A stretch of 49,114 nt of DNA from an uncultured Lachnospiraceae bacterium. GTDB taxonomy: Bacteria > Bacillota > Clostridia > Lachnospirales > Lachnospiraceae. The stretch is taken from contig CAJUEX010000021.1 in the NCBI GenBank assembly GCA_910585715.1, positions 1-49,114 of the forward strand, read 5' to 3'. The notes under the pieces are model-generated. The model was not told the origin of the DNA. It did not search any database and worked only from the letters and a program-made list of their open reading frames with translations. Both the position numbers and the translations under genes were made by a program. Positions 25,510 to 34,206 of this stretch are shown one piece after another (the stretch's first letter is position 1; each line of letters begins with the position of its first letter).

Positions 25510-27102
25510 TTATTCTTTTCCGAATTCCGAAAGAATCAGTCCTTCATTTCTATCCAGCGTCATGCCCACGCTCCATGCATTTACAAACAAAAGAAGCGGA
25601 TTTCCTTTTAAGTCCTTCACCTTCTTCATATCGGAGGTTCCCGTCAGCTTATCCAGGTCAATTTCTTTATTTTCAATCCACCGGATATGCTCATAGGGTA
25701 AGTTTTCCATTTTTATCTCCACATTATACTCATTTTCCAGTCTGTATTTCAGTACGTCAAACTGCAGCACCCCTACCACGCCTACAATGATTTCCTCCAT
25801 TCCAGTATGATATTCCTGAAAAATCTGGATGGCGCCTTCCTGTGCAATCTGGGTGATTCCCTTTACAAACTGTTTCCGCTTCATGGTATCCACCTGTCTG
25901 ACCCTTGCAAAATGCTCCGGCGCAAAGGTGGGGATTCCTTCATAGGCAAAGTTTTCATTCGGCATACAGATAGTATCACCAATGGAAAATACACCCGGGT
26001 CGAACACGCCGATAATATCCCCGCCGTAAGCCTCTTCCACTATCTTTCGGTCATTTGCCATTATCTGCTGGGGCTGGGAAAGGCGCATAAGCTTATTTCC
26101 CTGTACATGCCTTACTTCCATGCCCGCTTCAAATTTACCGGAACAGATGCGCATAAACGCAATCCGGTCCCTGTGCGCCTTGTTCATATTCGCCTGTATT
26201 TTAAAGACAAAGGCGGAAAATTCATGCTCCGCCGGCTCAATCATGGCTTCTCCTGCTCTTCTCGGAAGAGGTGTGGTAGTCATTTCCAGAAAATGCTTCA
26301 AAAAGATTTCCACACCGAAATTGGTCAGTGCAGAGCCGAAAAACACCGGCGTCAGCTCCCCTTTCTGTACTTCATTCAAATCAAAATCCGCACTTGCGCC
26401 GTCCAACAGTTCGATTTCATCCAGAAGGACCTGTTTATTTTCCTGTCCGATAAAGGAAACAAGCTTGTCCTCATCGGAAACGGAAATCACATTGGTCTCT
26501 CCTTCCTTGGTACCCTTTTGGGTATCGGAATAGGTGATAATCTGTTTTTTCTTCCTGTCGTAGACCCCTTTAAAGTTCTTTCCCGAACCGATGGGCCAGT
26601 TTACCGGACAAGTAGCGATTCCAAGCTCCTTTTCAATTTCGTCCAAAAGCTCAAAGGTATCGTTGGCATCCCTGTCCATTTTATTGATAAAGGTAAAAAT
26701 AGGAATCTTGCGCATAACACAGACTTTAAACAGCTTTCTTGTCTGTGCCTCCACTCCCTTTGAAGCATCGATTACCATCACTGCACTGTCTGCAGCCATT
26801 AACGTCCGGTAAGTGTCCTCGGAAAAGTCCTGATGTCCCGGCGTATCCAGTATATTAATGCAAAAATCATCATATTCAAACTGCAAAACGGAAGAAGTAA
26901 CGGAAATTCCCCTTTCCTTTTCAATTTCCATCCAGTCGGAAACCGCATGTCTGGCAGTTGCCTTTCCTTTTACGCTGCCTGCTAAATTGATTGCCCCTCC
27001 GTACAGCAGAAATTTTTCAGTCAATGTAGTCTTTCCCGCATCCGGGTGGGAAATAATGGCAAAGGTCCTTCTTCTGTTTATTTCTTTTTCGTAATTACCC
27101 AC
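25510..27102 (-). CDS. prfC: Peptide chain release factor 3
   Basis: 530 aa from a GTG start (AAAGGA 10 nt upstream). GTPase motifs: SHPDAGKTTLTEK (G1), DTPGHQDFSEDTYR (G3) and NKMDRDANDTFELLDEIE (G4), with the RF3-specific WPIGSGKNFKGVYDR. EF-Tu-like domain 2 and an RF3 C-terminal domain follow. RF3 recycles RF1/RF2 after peptide release. The spacing and motifs separate it from EF-G and the tetracycline-resistance ribosomal protection proteins. Confidence 0.95.
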   Translation of the reverse strand: MGNYEKEINRRRTFAIISHPDAGKTTLTEKFLLYGGAINLAGSVKGKATARHAVSDWMEIEKERGISVTSSVLQFEYDDFCINILDTPGHQDFSEDTYRTLMAADSAVMVIDASKGVEAQTRKLFKVCVMRKIPIFTFINKMDRDANDTFELLDEIEKELGIATCPVNWPIGSGKNFKGVYDRKKKQIITYSDTQKGTKEGETNVISVSDEDKLVSFIGQENKQVLLDEIELLDGASADFDLNEVQKGELTPVFFGSALTNFGVEIFLKHFLEMTTTPLPRRAGEAMIEPAEHEFSAFVFKIQANMNKAHRDRIAFMRICSGKFEAGMEVRHVQGNKLMRLSQPQQIMANDRKIVEEAYGGDIIGVFDPGVFSIGDTICMPNENFAYEGIPTFAPEHFARVRQVDTMKRKQFVKGITQIAQEGAIQIFQEYHTGMEEIIVGVVGVLQFDVLKYRLENEYNVEIKMENLPYEHIRWIENKEIDLDKLTGTSDMKKVKDLKGNPLLLFVNAWSVGMTLDRNEGLILSEFGKE

Positions 27103-27199
27103 GGTCTGGTTGTCCTTTCTTCTGTTTTTTCATTAATCTGTACAGCCATGAATTTGTATTTTCATGCCGGTATGCTTCCAACTTCTCCCGCTGCTTTCT

Positions 27200-28354
27200 T
27201 TAAAGCATGGAGCTTCCTGCCGTCTGTCCCTTATCCACCTTCAGATAATCAAGGACTGTTGCGCTGATATCCGCAAAGGTTTCCCTTGTACCCAGATTGT
27301 CCGGTGAAATATTCTTTCCATACATGAGAAACGGGGTATATTCTCTGGAGTGGTCGGTAGAAACCACATATCCCGGGTCACAGCCATGGTCTGCCGTAAT
27401 CATAAGCACATCCTCTTCCTTCATGGAAGCAGTCAGCTCCGGCAGCTTCTCATCAAACCAGGAAAGCGCCTTTGCATAACCGTCAATGTCATTTCTATGG
27501 CCGTATAACATGTCATAATCTACCAGATTTACAAATAAAAGTCCACTAAAATCCTTCTGCATATAGGAAAGGGTCTTTTGGATGCCCTCTTCATTTCCTT
27601 TTGTATAGGTATATTCGGTAATGCCGCTGCCCGCAAAAATATCCTTAATCTTCCCTACTCCGATTACTTCCTGCCCGCTTTCTTCTATCAGGTTCAGCAT
27701 TGTCTTTTCCGGCGGCACCAGAGAATAGTCGTGACGGTTTGGCGTTCTCGTAAAATTCCCGTCACTTCCCGTAAAGGGTCTTGCAATCACCCTTCCTACT
27801 CCATGCTCTCCCTTTAAAAGCTCCCTTGCTATCTGACAATATTCATACAGGGTGTTTAAAGGCACCACGTCCTCATGTGCCGCAATTTGAAATACGCTGT
27901 CCGCCGAGGTATATACAATCAGCTTTCCCGATTCCATGTGCTCTTTGCCGTAATCCTTTATAACCTCCGTACCGGAATAAGGCTTATTACAGAGAACTCC
28001 CCTTCCCGTCAGCTTTTCAAATTCAGAGAGAACCTCCTGTGGGAATCCGTTCGGATAAGTGGGCAGCGGCTTTTTTGAGATGACCCCTGCGATTTCCCAA
28101 TGACCGATGGTCGTATCCTTTCCTTTGGATGCTTCCATCATTCTTGCCGTCAATGCTTCAGGGCATTTTTCCTTTTCTCCTGCCGTTACGCCTTCTATAT
28201 TGAAAAGTCCCATTTTCTTTAGATTCGGCAGATGAAAATATCTGCTTGTGGAACAGCTTAAAAGGGTATTGGTGCCTTTATCCCCATATTCTTCTGCATC
28301 CGGCATTTCACCAATGCCAAAGCTGTCCAATACAATTAATATGACTCTCTTCAT
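27200..28354 (-). CDS. deoB: Phosphopentomutase
   Basis: 384 aa from ATG at 28354 (AAAGGAG upstream; the TTG at 28360 is weaker). The alkaline-phosphatase-superfamily core has VLDSFGIGEMPDAEEYGDKG with metal-binding Asp and the phosphorylated Thr in GTNT, and ITADHGCDPG plus STDHSREYTP for the second metal site. It interconverts (deoxy)ribose 1-phosphate and 5-phosphate in nucleoside salvage. It follows the spoIIIA operon after 53 nt; a TATACT at 28390-28395 suggests its own promoter. Confidence 0.95.
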   Translation of the reverse strand: MKRVILIVLDSFGIGEMPDAEEYGDKGTNTLLSCSTSRYFHLPNLKKMGLFNIEGVTAGEKEKCPEALTARMMEASKGKDTTIGHWEIAGVISKKPLPTYPNGFPQEVLSEFEKLTGRGVLCNKPYSGTEVIKDYGKEHMESGKLIVYTSADSVFQIAAHEDVVPLNTLYEYCQIARELLKGEHGVGRVIARPFTGSDGNFTRTPNRHDYSLVPPEKTMLNLIEESGQEVIGVGKIKDIFAGSGITEYTYTKGNEEGIQKTLSYMQKDFSGLLFVNLVDYDMLYGHRNDIDGYAKALSWFDEKLPELTASMKEEDVLMITADHGCDPGYVVSTDHSREYTPFLMYGKNISPDNLGTRETFADISATVLDYLKVDKGQTAGSSML

Positions 28355-28407
28355 AACCAAACTCCTTTGTGCATTTTTGTTTCTCTATGAGTATAGCACA
28401 TCTTTTC

Positions 28408-29223
28408 TTATTTTCCCACTGGTGAAATAATAATATTCTCTGCCGCAATTCCGGTCTTGCGCTTTACGATGTCCTCAATCTGCGCCCTCTGGGCGTCTGT
28501 CAGCTCGCTTAAGCCTACCATCACATCCACTGCATCGCCGCTTATGCTTACCACTACATCCTCAAAGCCCTTTGCCTCCAACAGAATTTCTGCGCTGCAT
28601 TCCTTTTCCGCCATTTCCGTCATGGCAATCATGCTGTTTATGGCATCCTGCTTGGCTCCGTCAGAAACATTGGAATTGTTGATGATTTCCAAAAGCGCTT
28701 CCTTGTTCTTTGCCCTTGTCTGCTCCTTCAATAAATTAGCCGCTGCTAAATTAGTTACAGGCGTAGTGCTTGTAAACACTGCTTCTCCCGGTATTTCATC
28801 TCCGGTTTCATTTGCCGCTGCAGTCTCCACGTCCTTAGAAGCGGTTTCCACTGCCGCCATATCCGCTGTGGGTGTTTCCGCCGAAGCGGTTTCCGTACCA
28901 TTTTCTGCCTGCGCCGTTTCCCCCATGGTTTCCGCAGCAGCTTCATCCAGATAATCGGCTGAGCTTAATTCCACATCGGAATCCAGACTTTCAATTTCCG
29001 CCAGGGATTCCACATCCTCATCAGAAATATCATAAATCGTTGCGCTGTCATCCACCACCCCGTTTGCCTCTTCAAACTGGGCGGAGGTGGTTACCATGAT
29101 TTCATCGTCAATCTGCTTTCCCGTAAAATTCAAATAGCCTGCAATGGCAATCATCAGTGCCAGTGCGGTAATCATAATCTGATTCCGCTTCCAAAGCTTT
29201 TTTACATCATATTTTCCTTTCAT
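28408..29223 (-). CDS. spoIIIAH: Stage III sporulation protein SpoIIIAH
   Basis: 271 aa. N-terminal membrane segment (about 15-32) preceded by WKRNQ. The C-terminal ~100 residues (from about 165) are the YscJ/FliF-like ring domain (NNSNVSDGAKQDAINSMIAMTEMAEKE split by family pattern). SpoIIIAH sits in the mother-cell membrane and pairs with forespore SpoIIQ across the septum to build the feeding channel. The linker (about 70-160) is rich in Ala, Glu and Thr and makes the protein clearly longer than the ~218 aa Bacillus form. It overlaps spoIIIAG by 4 nt. Confidence 0.93.
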   Translation of the reverse strand: MKGKYDVKKLWKRNQIMITALALMIAIAGYLNFTGKQIDDEIMVTTSAQFEEANGVVDDSATIYDISDEDVESLAEIESLDSDVELSSADYLDEAAAETMGETAQAENGTETASAETPTADMAAVETASKDVETAAANETGDEIPGEAVFTSTTPVTNLAAANLLKEQTRAKNKEALLEIINNSNVSDGAKQDAINSMIAMTEMAEKECSAEILLEAKGFEDVVVSISGDAVDVMVGLSELTDAQRAQIEDIVKRKTGIAAENIIISPVGK

Positions 29224-29909
29224 TTAAGGTCACCTCTCATCTTTACTACTTTTATTTTATGTGGCTCTAAGTCAAATAATGCCACTAATGCTTCCGTAAT
29301 ACTTTCTTTTACCTCATCTTTTCCTCCTCCTTCTGCCACCACCACCACCCCCTTTACTAACGGAGCCATTTCCTTTACCACATAAGGAGTCTTGTTTCCC
29401 TGACTGTCAGTTATGTAAACTGTTTCTTCCTGATTTTCCATATCGGAAATATTCCGGCTTCCTCCTTCCGAATCCGTTTCCAGTGTATTTGTACGGCTGT
29501 ACGGACTGTCCTTTTCCACTATGGCTTCCCCGGATGTTTCCATGGTAACAAGAACCCTTACCTTTCCTACCCCATCCATATATTTCAGTATATCCTCCAC
29601 CTGTTTTGAGAGCAGGACTCCATAATCCTCCTCTTCTGTGTCCCTGCCTGTTCCCACCGACTGTTCTTCCTTCCCGGAAGCGCTTTTATCTGTGCTTTCC
29701 TGTTTTTCTGAACTTTCTGACGCAAAGGGCTTTGTCTTATCCTGTTTTTTCTCCACCGGAAGCGCTATGACAAACAACAAAAGTCCTCCCAGAATACAAA
29801 TGGCAAGCCTGTCTTTCCCTATCTTATTCCAGATGCCGCCTCCATCTTCCGAAGGCTCCCCACCCCATTTCTTTTTACTGAATCCGAATATATCTTTCAT
29901 CCATTTCAA
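29220..29909 (-). CDS. spoIIIAG: Stage III sporulation protein SpoIIIAG
   Basis: 229 aa. Membrane segment at about 34-51, a hydrophilic linker, and a C-terminal ring-building domain (about 98-225: VEDILKYMDGVGKVRVLVTM ... APLVKGVVVVAEG ... ITEALVALFDLEPHKIKVV). In Bacillus, SpoIIIAG forms a large ring in the channel. An internal ATG three codons later (29900) is also possible. It overlaps spoIIIAF by about 35 nt. Confidence 0.93.
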   Translation of the reverse strand: MKWMKDIFGFSKKKWGGEPSEDGGGIWNKIGKDRLAICILGGLLLFVIALPVEKKQDKTKPFASESSEKQESTDKSASGKEEQSVGTGRDTEEEDYGVLLSKQVEDILKYMDGVGKVRVLVTMETSGEAIVEKDSPYSRTNTLETDSEGGSRNISDMENQEETVYITDSQGNKTPYVVKEMAPLVKGVVVVAEGGGKDEVKESITEALVALFDLEPHKIKVVKMRGDLK

Positions 29910-30435
29910 GCTCCCTTGCGATTTTCTCCTTTAAACCTTCCTGCTCCTCATTTACGCCATTTTGCTCCCAGGTTATTTTTTCCACCACAATTCCCTCTTC
30001 TTCGTTCTGCTTCTTTCCAAGAGCAATGCACAGCTTTCCTTCTTCTACATCATAGGAAATATCCTTTATGGAAAATCCCTCTTTTTCTAAAATAGGCGCA
30101 AGCCGCTCTTTCAGCTGTTCTTTTCCTCCGTACAGCTCCTTAAGCTGTCCGTCTATGGATTGATATTTTTCCTTTTCCATTCTGATTTCCTCTGCGGACA
30201 TGACTCTTTCCAGCTGCTCTTCAAATTCCTTTATTCGTTCCTGATACTGCCAGTCCTGCTTTTTAAATATCAGGTTACAGACCGGAAGCACAAGAATGAC
30301 CATACAGATAAAACCTGTGAGCATCCCCATGTATTTTTCATATTTTCCGGAGGGAAGGAAATAAAGCAGAAGCTGGGCGCCGATCATAAAATAACATGCC
30401 TTTTCCAAATATGTATAAAACACAGCCACTGTCAC
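29875..30435 (-). CDS. spoIIIAF: Stage III sporulation protein SpoIIIAF
   Basis: About 186 aa from a GTG at 30435 that overlaps the spoIIIAE stop (GTGA); a second GTG at 30429 has better distance to AGGAGG. The frame is open to 30498, but that part lies in spoIIIAE. Two N-terminal membrane segments (about 15-32 and 38-55) precede a coiled-coil and a soluble ring-building-like domain. It is a component of the SpoIIIA-SpoIIQ channel. Confidence 0.9.
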   Translation of the reverse strand: MTVAVFYTYLEKACYFMIGAQLLLYFLPSGKYEKYMGMLTGFICMVILVLPVCNLIFKKQDWQYQERIKEFEEQLERVMSAEEIRMEKEKYQSIDGQLKELYGGKEQLKERLAPILEKEGFSIKDISYDVEEGKLCIALGKKQNEEEGIVVEKITWEQNGVNEEQEGLKEKIARELEMDERYIRIQ

Positions 30436-31496
30436 ATTCCTCCTATCGTTACTCCTGCAATAAGGGCAATGGAGATAAAAAACATGACCATGGTGCATAA
30501 GGTGATTTGAAACATATGAAAGCTCCCGTTTCCCATCTGGTCAATGAAGCGCACCTGTTTTTTTTCTCCAAACATTCCAAGGAGAGCCCCTGCCAGCTTT
30601 AACGCCCCTCCTATGCAAAACAGCTTCACAAGAGGAACCATGCATATAACAATCAGTAAAATAAGCGCAAGAACGCCGATGCTGTTTTTGATAAGAAGCG
30701 CCGAGCCTAAAAATACGTCCGTCATGGAATCAGTAACATCTCCAAGCCCCGGCACCATTCCGATGGATTTCTGCACAAGCTTTGTATTCACATTGTCAAT
30801 GGCCGGCATAATCATGGAATGAAGCATGCTGCTGCCGATTGTCAGAATGAATGCCAGCTTGATTCCTCCTTTGATGACTTTATCCAGAAGAGCCAGCACC
30901 CCTTCCAGCCTCTTTACTCCGGAAACTCCATTCATTACCGCTAAAAAGGCGTAGCATTGGCACAGGGGAATAAAAAAAGCAAATAAAAGCGCTTCCAGTC
31001 CATATATTATGATAAAAACAAACTGATAATAACTGTAGGCAGTCATTGTACCGGAAGAAAAGCACAGGCTTAAGCTGTAAGCGGGAATAAATGCCCTCAT
31101 AAAATCCACAATGCTGCCAATTGCTCCCTCCCCGATTTCCAAAGACATCTGAAAGCTTTTAAAAAGAAGGATTGCCAGCAGGAGAAAAATAAAATAATGG
31201 GCAAATTCCGCCACCTGTTTATTTTCAAACAGCCCGGTTACATTGGCAAGCAATGCGCCAAATATTCCAAGTGCCAGCACTGCCAGAAAAACATTCCTGC
31301 TTTCCCCGATTCCCTGCAGCAATGCGCTTTTTAATAAATCAAGCACTGTCCGGAGACTGAATTCCATGTCTCCTTTCATAATCCTTCCGAGCATTTCCTG
31401 AAAACTCATGGAACCTGCCGGGAAAATCTCATTTATCATATCCTCCAGCATGGAGAAATCCACCTGCTCCAATACATTTATTTCATTCATCTTCAT
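30432..31496 (-). CDS. spoIIIAE: Stage III sporulation protein SpoIIIAE
   Basis: 354 aa polytopic protein with about seven or eight membrane segments after an amphipathic N-terminus; the family segment MPAIDNVNTKLVQKSIGMVPGLGD is recognisable in parts (GMVPGLGDVTDSM). No strong signal peptide is seen, unlike the Bacillus form, which has a cleavable one. It is the channel component sometimes compared with permeases. It overlaps spoIIIAD by 4 nt. Confidence 0.93.
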   Translation of the reverse strand: MKMNEINVLEQVDFSMLEDMINEIFPAGSMSFQEMLGRIMKGDMEFSLRTVLDLLKSALLQGIGESRNVFLAVLALGIFGALLANVTGLFENKQVAEFAHYFIFLLLAILLFKSFQMSLEIGEGAIGSIVDFMRAFIPAYSLSLCFSSGTMTAYSYYQFVFIIIYGLEALLFAFFIPLCQCYAFLAVMNGVSGVKRLEGVLALLDKVIKGGIKLAFILTIGSSMLHSMIMPAIDNVNTKLVQKSIGMVPGLGDVTDSMTDVFLGSALLIKNSIGVLALILLIVICMVPLVKLFCIGGALKLAGALLGMFGEKKQVRFIDQMGNGSFHMFQITLCTMVMFFISIALIAGVTIGGM

Positions 31497-31879
31497 CCTC
31501 CAAAGCCTTTTAAGGTTTCCAGCAATGTAAGCAAAATGGGCAGACCCATCATCAAAACAGACAATTTCCCGCTCAATTCAATTTGTCCTGCAATGGAGCC
31601 ATAGCCTGCATCCTTGCACAGATTGGCGCAGAATTCACAGATATAAGTAACTCCGATTACCTTAAGCAACAGATTCAGATAGCTTTTATATTCTCCAAGA
31701 TAACCATAAAAGCTTTCAAGCACAGAAGAAATATTGTAAAAATAGGACAATACCATAGTAAGGATGCAAAGGCTTGTACCTAAAATAATATAAAACCCGA
31801 ACTCCGGCCTGCTCTGCTTTATCTGTATGGTCAAAAGTACTGCCGCAATTCCTAAAAAACCGATTTTTACTATGTCCAT
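31493..31879 (-). CDS. spoIIIAD: Stage III sporulation protein SpoIIIAD
   Basis: 128 aa from ATG at 31879 (GGGAGG upstream), starting MDIVKIGFLGIAAVLL. The frame is open to 31993, but that stretch overlaps spoIIIAC and is not family-like. Four membrane segments; SpoIIIAC/AD family. It starts 10 nt after the spoIIIAC stop. Confidence 0.93.
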   Translation of the reverse strand: MDIVKIGFLGIAAVLLTIQIKQSRPEFGFYIILGTSLCILTMVLSYFYNISSVLESFYGYLGEYKSYLNLLLKVIGVTYICEFCANLCKDAGYGSIAGQIELSGKLSVLMMGLPILLTLLETLKGFGG

Positions 31880-31889
31880 ATTTTCCTCC

Positions 31890-32084
31890 CTAAAGACTGA
31901 ACAAGGTCTGAATGGTCTCAAACAATTCATAAATATAAGGAACCACCCATGACATAACGATAACCAGCCCTGCCAGCCCCAGTAAAAAGGCATGCTCTTC
32001 CCTTCCGCTATGTTTGAGTACCTGTCCTAATATGGTAACTAAAATGCCTACTGCGGCAATTTTAAAAATAATTCCTATGCTCAT
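31890..32084 (-). CDS. spoIIIAC: Stage III sporulation protein SpoIIIAC
   Basis: 64 aa, two membrane helices. The family pattern is seen in FKIAAVGILVTILGQVLKHS and the AFLLGLAGLVIVM helix. AAGGGG precedes the ATG. Membrane part of the mother cell-forespore channel. Confidence 0.93.
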   Translation of the reverse strand: MSIGIIFKIAAVGILVTILGQVLKHSGREEHAFLLGLAGLVIVMSWVVPYIYELFETIQTLFSL

Positions 32085-32114
32085 TCTATCCCCTTATTCC
32101 ATTCCGTATGGTTT

Positions 32115-32627
32115 TTACCAAAGTATTACAACAATTAAAATCCCGCACATGATTCCAAGGCTCTGATACAGCTTGCATTTTTCTTTCTTCTGTTCCGTCA
32201 GTTCCTTTAACTGCTCCCGGATTCTCGCCTGATAATCCTTAAGGGCGCCAAGCTGTGCCGTTTCCGTACTGAATCCGGTCTGCTTCATGGCATCCTGAAA
32301 GAGAATAAAGTCTCTTTCCTCCATAAGGTTTTGCAAATGGCTGCTTTTTTCTCTCCAGATTTCTTCTAATGTCTTTCCGTTCTGATTTTCTGTTTCTTCA
32401 TACATTTCTTTTAAAAACCGCTTCCATGTTCCGTCAAACCTTCCGCTGGTGTGAAAAAATGCTTCCGGCAGGGAATCCTTTTCCGTCAGAATCCGGTCGC
32501 TTAAAAAACAGAGCATTTTATCAATCCGGGAAAGCACCCGTATACGCTCCCTGTAATCTTCCGCAAAAGCCATGCCAAGTCCCGTACAGCCTGTCAGAAG
32601 CAATAAGAACCCTATATATTTCACCAT
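32115..32627 (-). CDS. spoIIIAB: Stage III sporulation protein SpoIIIAB
   Basis: 170 aa. An N-terminal membrane segment (about 4-22), a GspF-like helical cytoplasmic/luminal domain, and a C-terminal membrane segment (about 152-169). SpoIIIAB resembles type II/IV secretion inner-membrane platform proteins. It overlaps spoIIIAA by 7 nt, with AAGGGG inside the spoIIIAA end. Confidence 0.92.
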   Translation of the reverse strand: MVKYIGFLLLLTGCTGLGMAFAEDYRERIRVLSRIDKMLCFLSDRILTEKDSLPEAFFHTSGRFDGTWKRFLKEMYEETENQNGKTLEEIWREKSSHLQNLMEERDFILFQDAMKQTGFSTETAQLGALKDYQARIREQLKELTEQKKEKCKLYQSLGIMCGILIVVILW

Positions 32628-33580
32628 GACCGCCCCTTTTCATCATAAATTTGAATAGCATGCTCCTTATCTCCTGCTTTTTTCAAAACTATAAATCTCT
32701 GAAAGCAGCCTTCCGAAAGAAGCTCTCTTAAAAACGCCTTTTGATATACTTCTTCCATACTGTCTCCGTGAATGGTTACCAGTACCTGACAGCCGCAATG
32801 TATCACCTTTTTTAAAGCTTTTACATCCTCTGTGGTTCCAAGCTCGTCAATTGCCAGAACCTTGGGAGCCATGGAACGAATCAGCATCATCATGCCGTGC
32901 ACCTTTGGACAGCGGTCCATAACATCCGTTCTCATGCCGATTGTATTCTGGGGCTTCCCCAAAAAACTGCCTGCAATTTCACTTCTTTCATCCACCACTC
33001 CCACGGTCTGCCCCTTAGACCATTGGTTTCCATCGGAAATTTCACGTATTAAATCTCTAAGCAGCGTGGTTTTTCCAAGTCCCGGCGGCGAAATAATCAT
33101 CGTATTGTAAACGCCCCTTACCAGATATGGCTCTCCTTTTTGATATATAAAAGGCAGAACCGGTTTAGAAGCGCCCAATATCTCATGGGAAATCCGGATA
33201 TTTAAAAACCGGATGTTCTTTATGGATTGTATCTTTTCTCCTTCCGCCACAATTTCTCCTGCGACTCCTATCCGGTGCCCCCCTGCCACCGTTAAAAATC
33301 CCTGTTTCAGCTGTTCTTTATAGGCATAGGGAGAATATTTGCATATATAGCTGATGATTTCTTCCATTTCCTCCCTGGTAAAGGAAACCGCTTTATCCTC
33401 ATCCTGTATCACCTGCCCAAGACCGTTAATAAAATACTCTTCATCTTTTATGTACAAGAAAACCGGGCGGTCAACACGGATGCGGATTTCCCTTAAATCC
33501 CTTATCCTTCCTGATGCCTGTTCAAAGAGCTTTCGTATGGGCATGGGAAACAGCTGCAATAATGTTTCTTCCATATTCAT
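32621..33580 (-). CDS. spoIIIAA: Stage III sporulation protein SpoIIIAA (AAA+/secretion-type ATPase)
   Basis: 319 aa from ATG at 33580 (AAGG upstream; the frame opens at 33625 in the promoter region). Walker A ISPPGLGKTTLLRDL, Walker B-type KVLAIDELGTTED and the Asp-rich VGVVDERSEIAG are present. It is the motor-like ATPase of the SpoIIIA complex, related to type II/IV secretion ATPases. First gene of the eight-gene spoIIIAA-AH operon, all of which is intact here. Confidence 0.94.
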   Translation of the reverse strand: MNMEETLLQLFPMPIRKLFEQASGRIRDLREIRIRVDRPVFLYIKDEEYFINGLGQVIQDEDKAVSFTREEMEEIISYICKYSPYAYKEQLKQGFLTVAGGHRIGVAGEIVAEGEKIQSIKNIRFLNIRISHEILGASKPVLPFIYQKGEPYLVRGVYNTMIISPPGLGKTTLLRDLIREISDGNQWSKGQTVGVVDERSEIAGSFLGKPQNTIGMRTDVMDRCPKVHGMMMLIRSMAPKVLAIDELGTTEDVKALKKVIHCGCQVLVTIHGDSMEEVYQKAFLRELLSEGCFQRFIVLKKAGDKEHAIQIYDEKGRSW

Positions 33581-33604
33581 CACCTTGTCCTTTCCTCTTA
33601 TCTC

Positions 33605-33633
33605 AATATATGAAGACTTGTACAACTTATGAC
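33605..33633 (-). promoter_or_regulatory. Probable sigma-E promoter of the spoIIIA operon
   Basis: Minus strand: GTCATAA (33627-33633), a 14-nt spacer, CATATATT (33605-33612). This resembles the sigma-E consensus (-35 with ATA, -10 CATAnnnT), and spoIIIA is a known mother-cell sigma-E operon in Bacillus. It lies 25 nt upstream of the spoIIIAA ATG and just inside the left edge of element E4. Confidence 0.6.
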
Positions 33634-33646
33634 TATTATTTTCTCT

Positions 33647-33872
33647 GCAGCAGTTCAGGCAGCAGCTTTCCCGGCAGGCACCAGGGGACGGGCTTAACGC
33701 AGAACATGATTTCTGCAGAGCCCTTATAAAAACGCCAGTGCTTAGCGAGGTATTTTCGAGCTTAGCACTGCTGCGTTTTTATCAGAGCGGGAGCGTGGCG
33801 ACGCAGAAATCATGTTCTGCGTTAAGCCCGCCCCCTGGTGCCTGCCGGGAAAGCTGCTGTCTGAACTGCTAC
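33647..33872 (+). mobile_element. Long palindromic element E4
   Basis: Arms of about 65 nt end in GCAGCAG...CTGCTAC and pair nearly perfectly (CAGCTTTCCCGGCAGGCACC on the left matches the right arm). The core (about 33717-33810) has the standard stem AAAAACGC/GCGTTTTT, inner hairpin CTTAGC/GCTTAG and a GGGA tetraloop. The flanking octamers TTTTCTCT and ATTTCCCC match at 5 of 8 positions, possibly an eroded target duplication. It lies just upstream of the spoIIIA promoter. Confidence 0.9.
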
Positions 33873-33932
33873 ATTTCCCCGCTTTTTGTCGATTTTCCAC
33901 GATGATAAGTTAAAAAAAATGTAAAAAAATGC

Positions 33933-33960
33933 TGGACATCTTCAGAAAATGTGATATTAT
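33933..33960 (+). promoter_or_regulatory. Promoter for the candidate small RNA
   Basis: Plus strand: TGGACA (33933-33938), 16-nt spacer, TATTAT (33955-33960), each 5/6 to consensus. A start near 33967 would place the first hairpin at the transcript 5' end. Confidence 0.55.
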
Positions 33961-33965
33961 ATAGT

Positions 33966-34083
33966 TGTGGAAAGGAACATTCCACTTCATATTTCCCGAA
34001 TATATTTTATATGTTGTTGCGAACTCTTTATGCAATTTTCCCTTACGATAAGGGGCAGTTTTTCCCGAAACTGCCCCGTTTTT
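33966..34083 (+). ncRNA. Candidate structured small RNA, about 118 nt
   Basis: From the promoter to a strong terminator the sequence has no supported ORF but several hairpins: GTGGAA-AGGAACA-TTCCAC at the 5' end, CATAT...ATATG, TTGC...GCAA, CCCTTA-CGA-TAAGGG, and the terminator GGGGCAGTTT/AAACTGCCCC (34052-34077) followed by GTTTTT. The first loop shows AGGA, like CsrA sites, but only one such site is seen. A 26-codon frame from ATG at 34011 has no ribosome binding site and runs through the terminator, so I do not call it. Family not recognised. Confidence 0.5.
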
Positions 34084-34149
34084 ATATGTAAAATTATTTT
34101 TTATGGTAATCTATTCTTAAACAGCCGGCAAAACATTACATCTATAAAT

Positions 34150-34188
34150 AAAAATGAGAGGCTGCTTTTTAAACAGTCTCTCATTTTT
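34150..34188 (-). terminator. Bidirectional intrinsic terminator
   Basis: AAAAATGAGAG/CTCTCATTTTT with an inner CTG/CAG pair, flanked by T-runs in both directions. It ends the FN3 gene (stop at 34207, minus strand) and backs up the small-RNA terminator on the plus strand. Confidence 0.85.
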
Positions 34189-34206
34189 ATTTTTATTTCA
34201 TATTCA

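Noticed and set aside
31880..31993. N-terminal extension of SpoIIIAD
   Set aside because: It is the spoIIIAC sequence read out of frame.
33647..33872. Palindromes as retron msr-msd or integron attC sites
   Set aside because: No reverse transcriptase or integrase gene is near any copy, and the ends do not match attC R-box consensus.
34011..34091. 26-codon ORF inside the candidate small RNA
   Set aside because: No Shine-Dalgarno, and the frame runs through the terminator stem.
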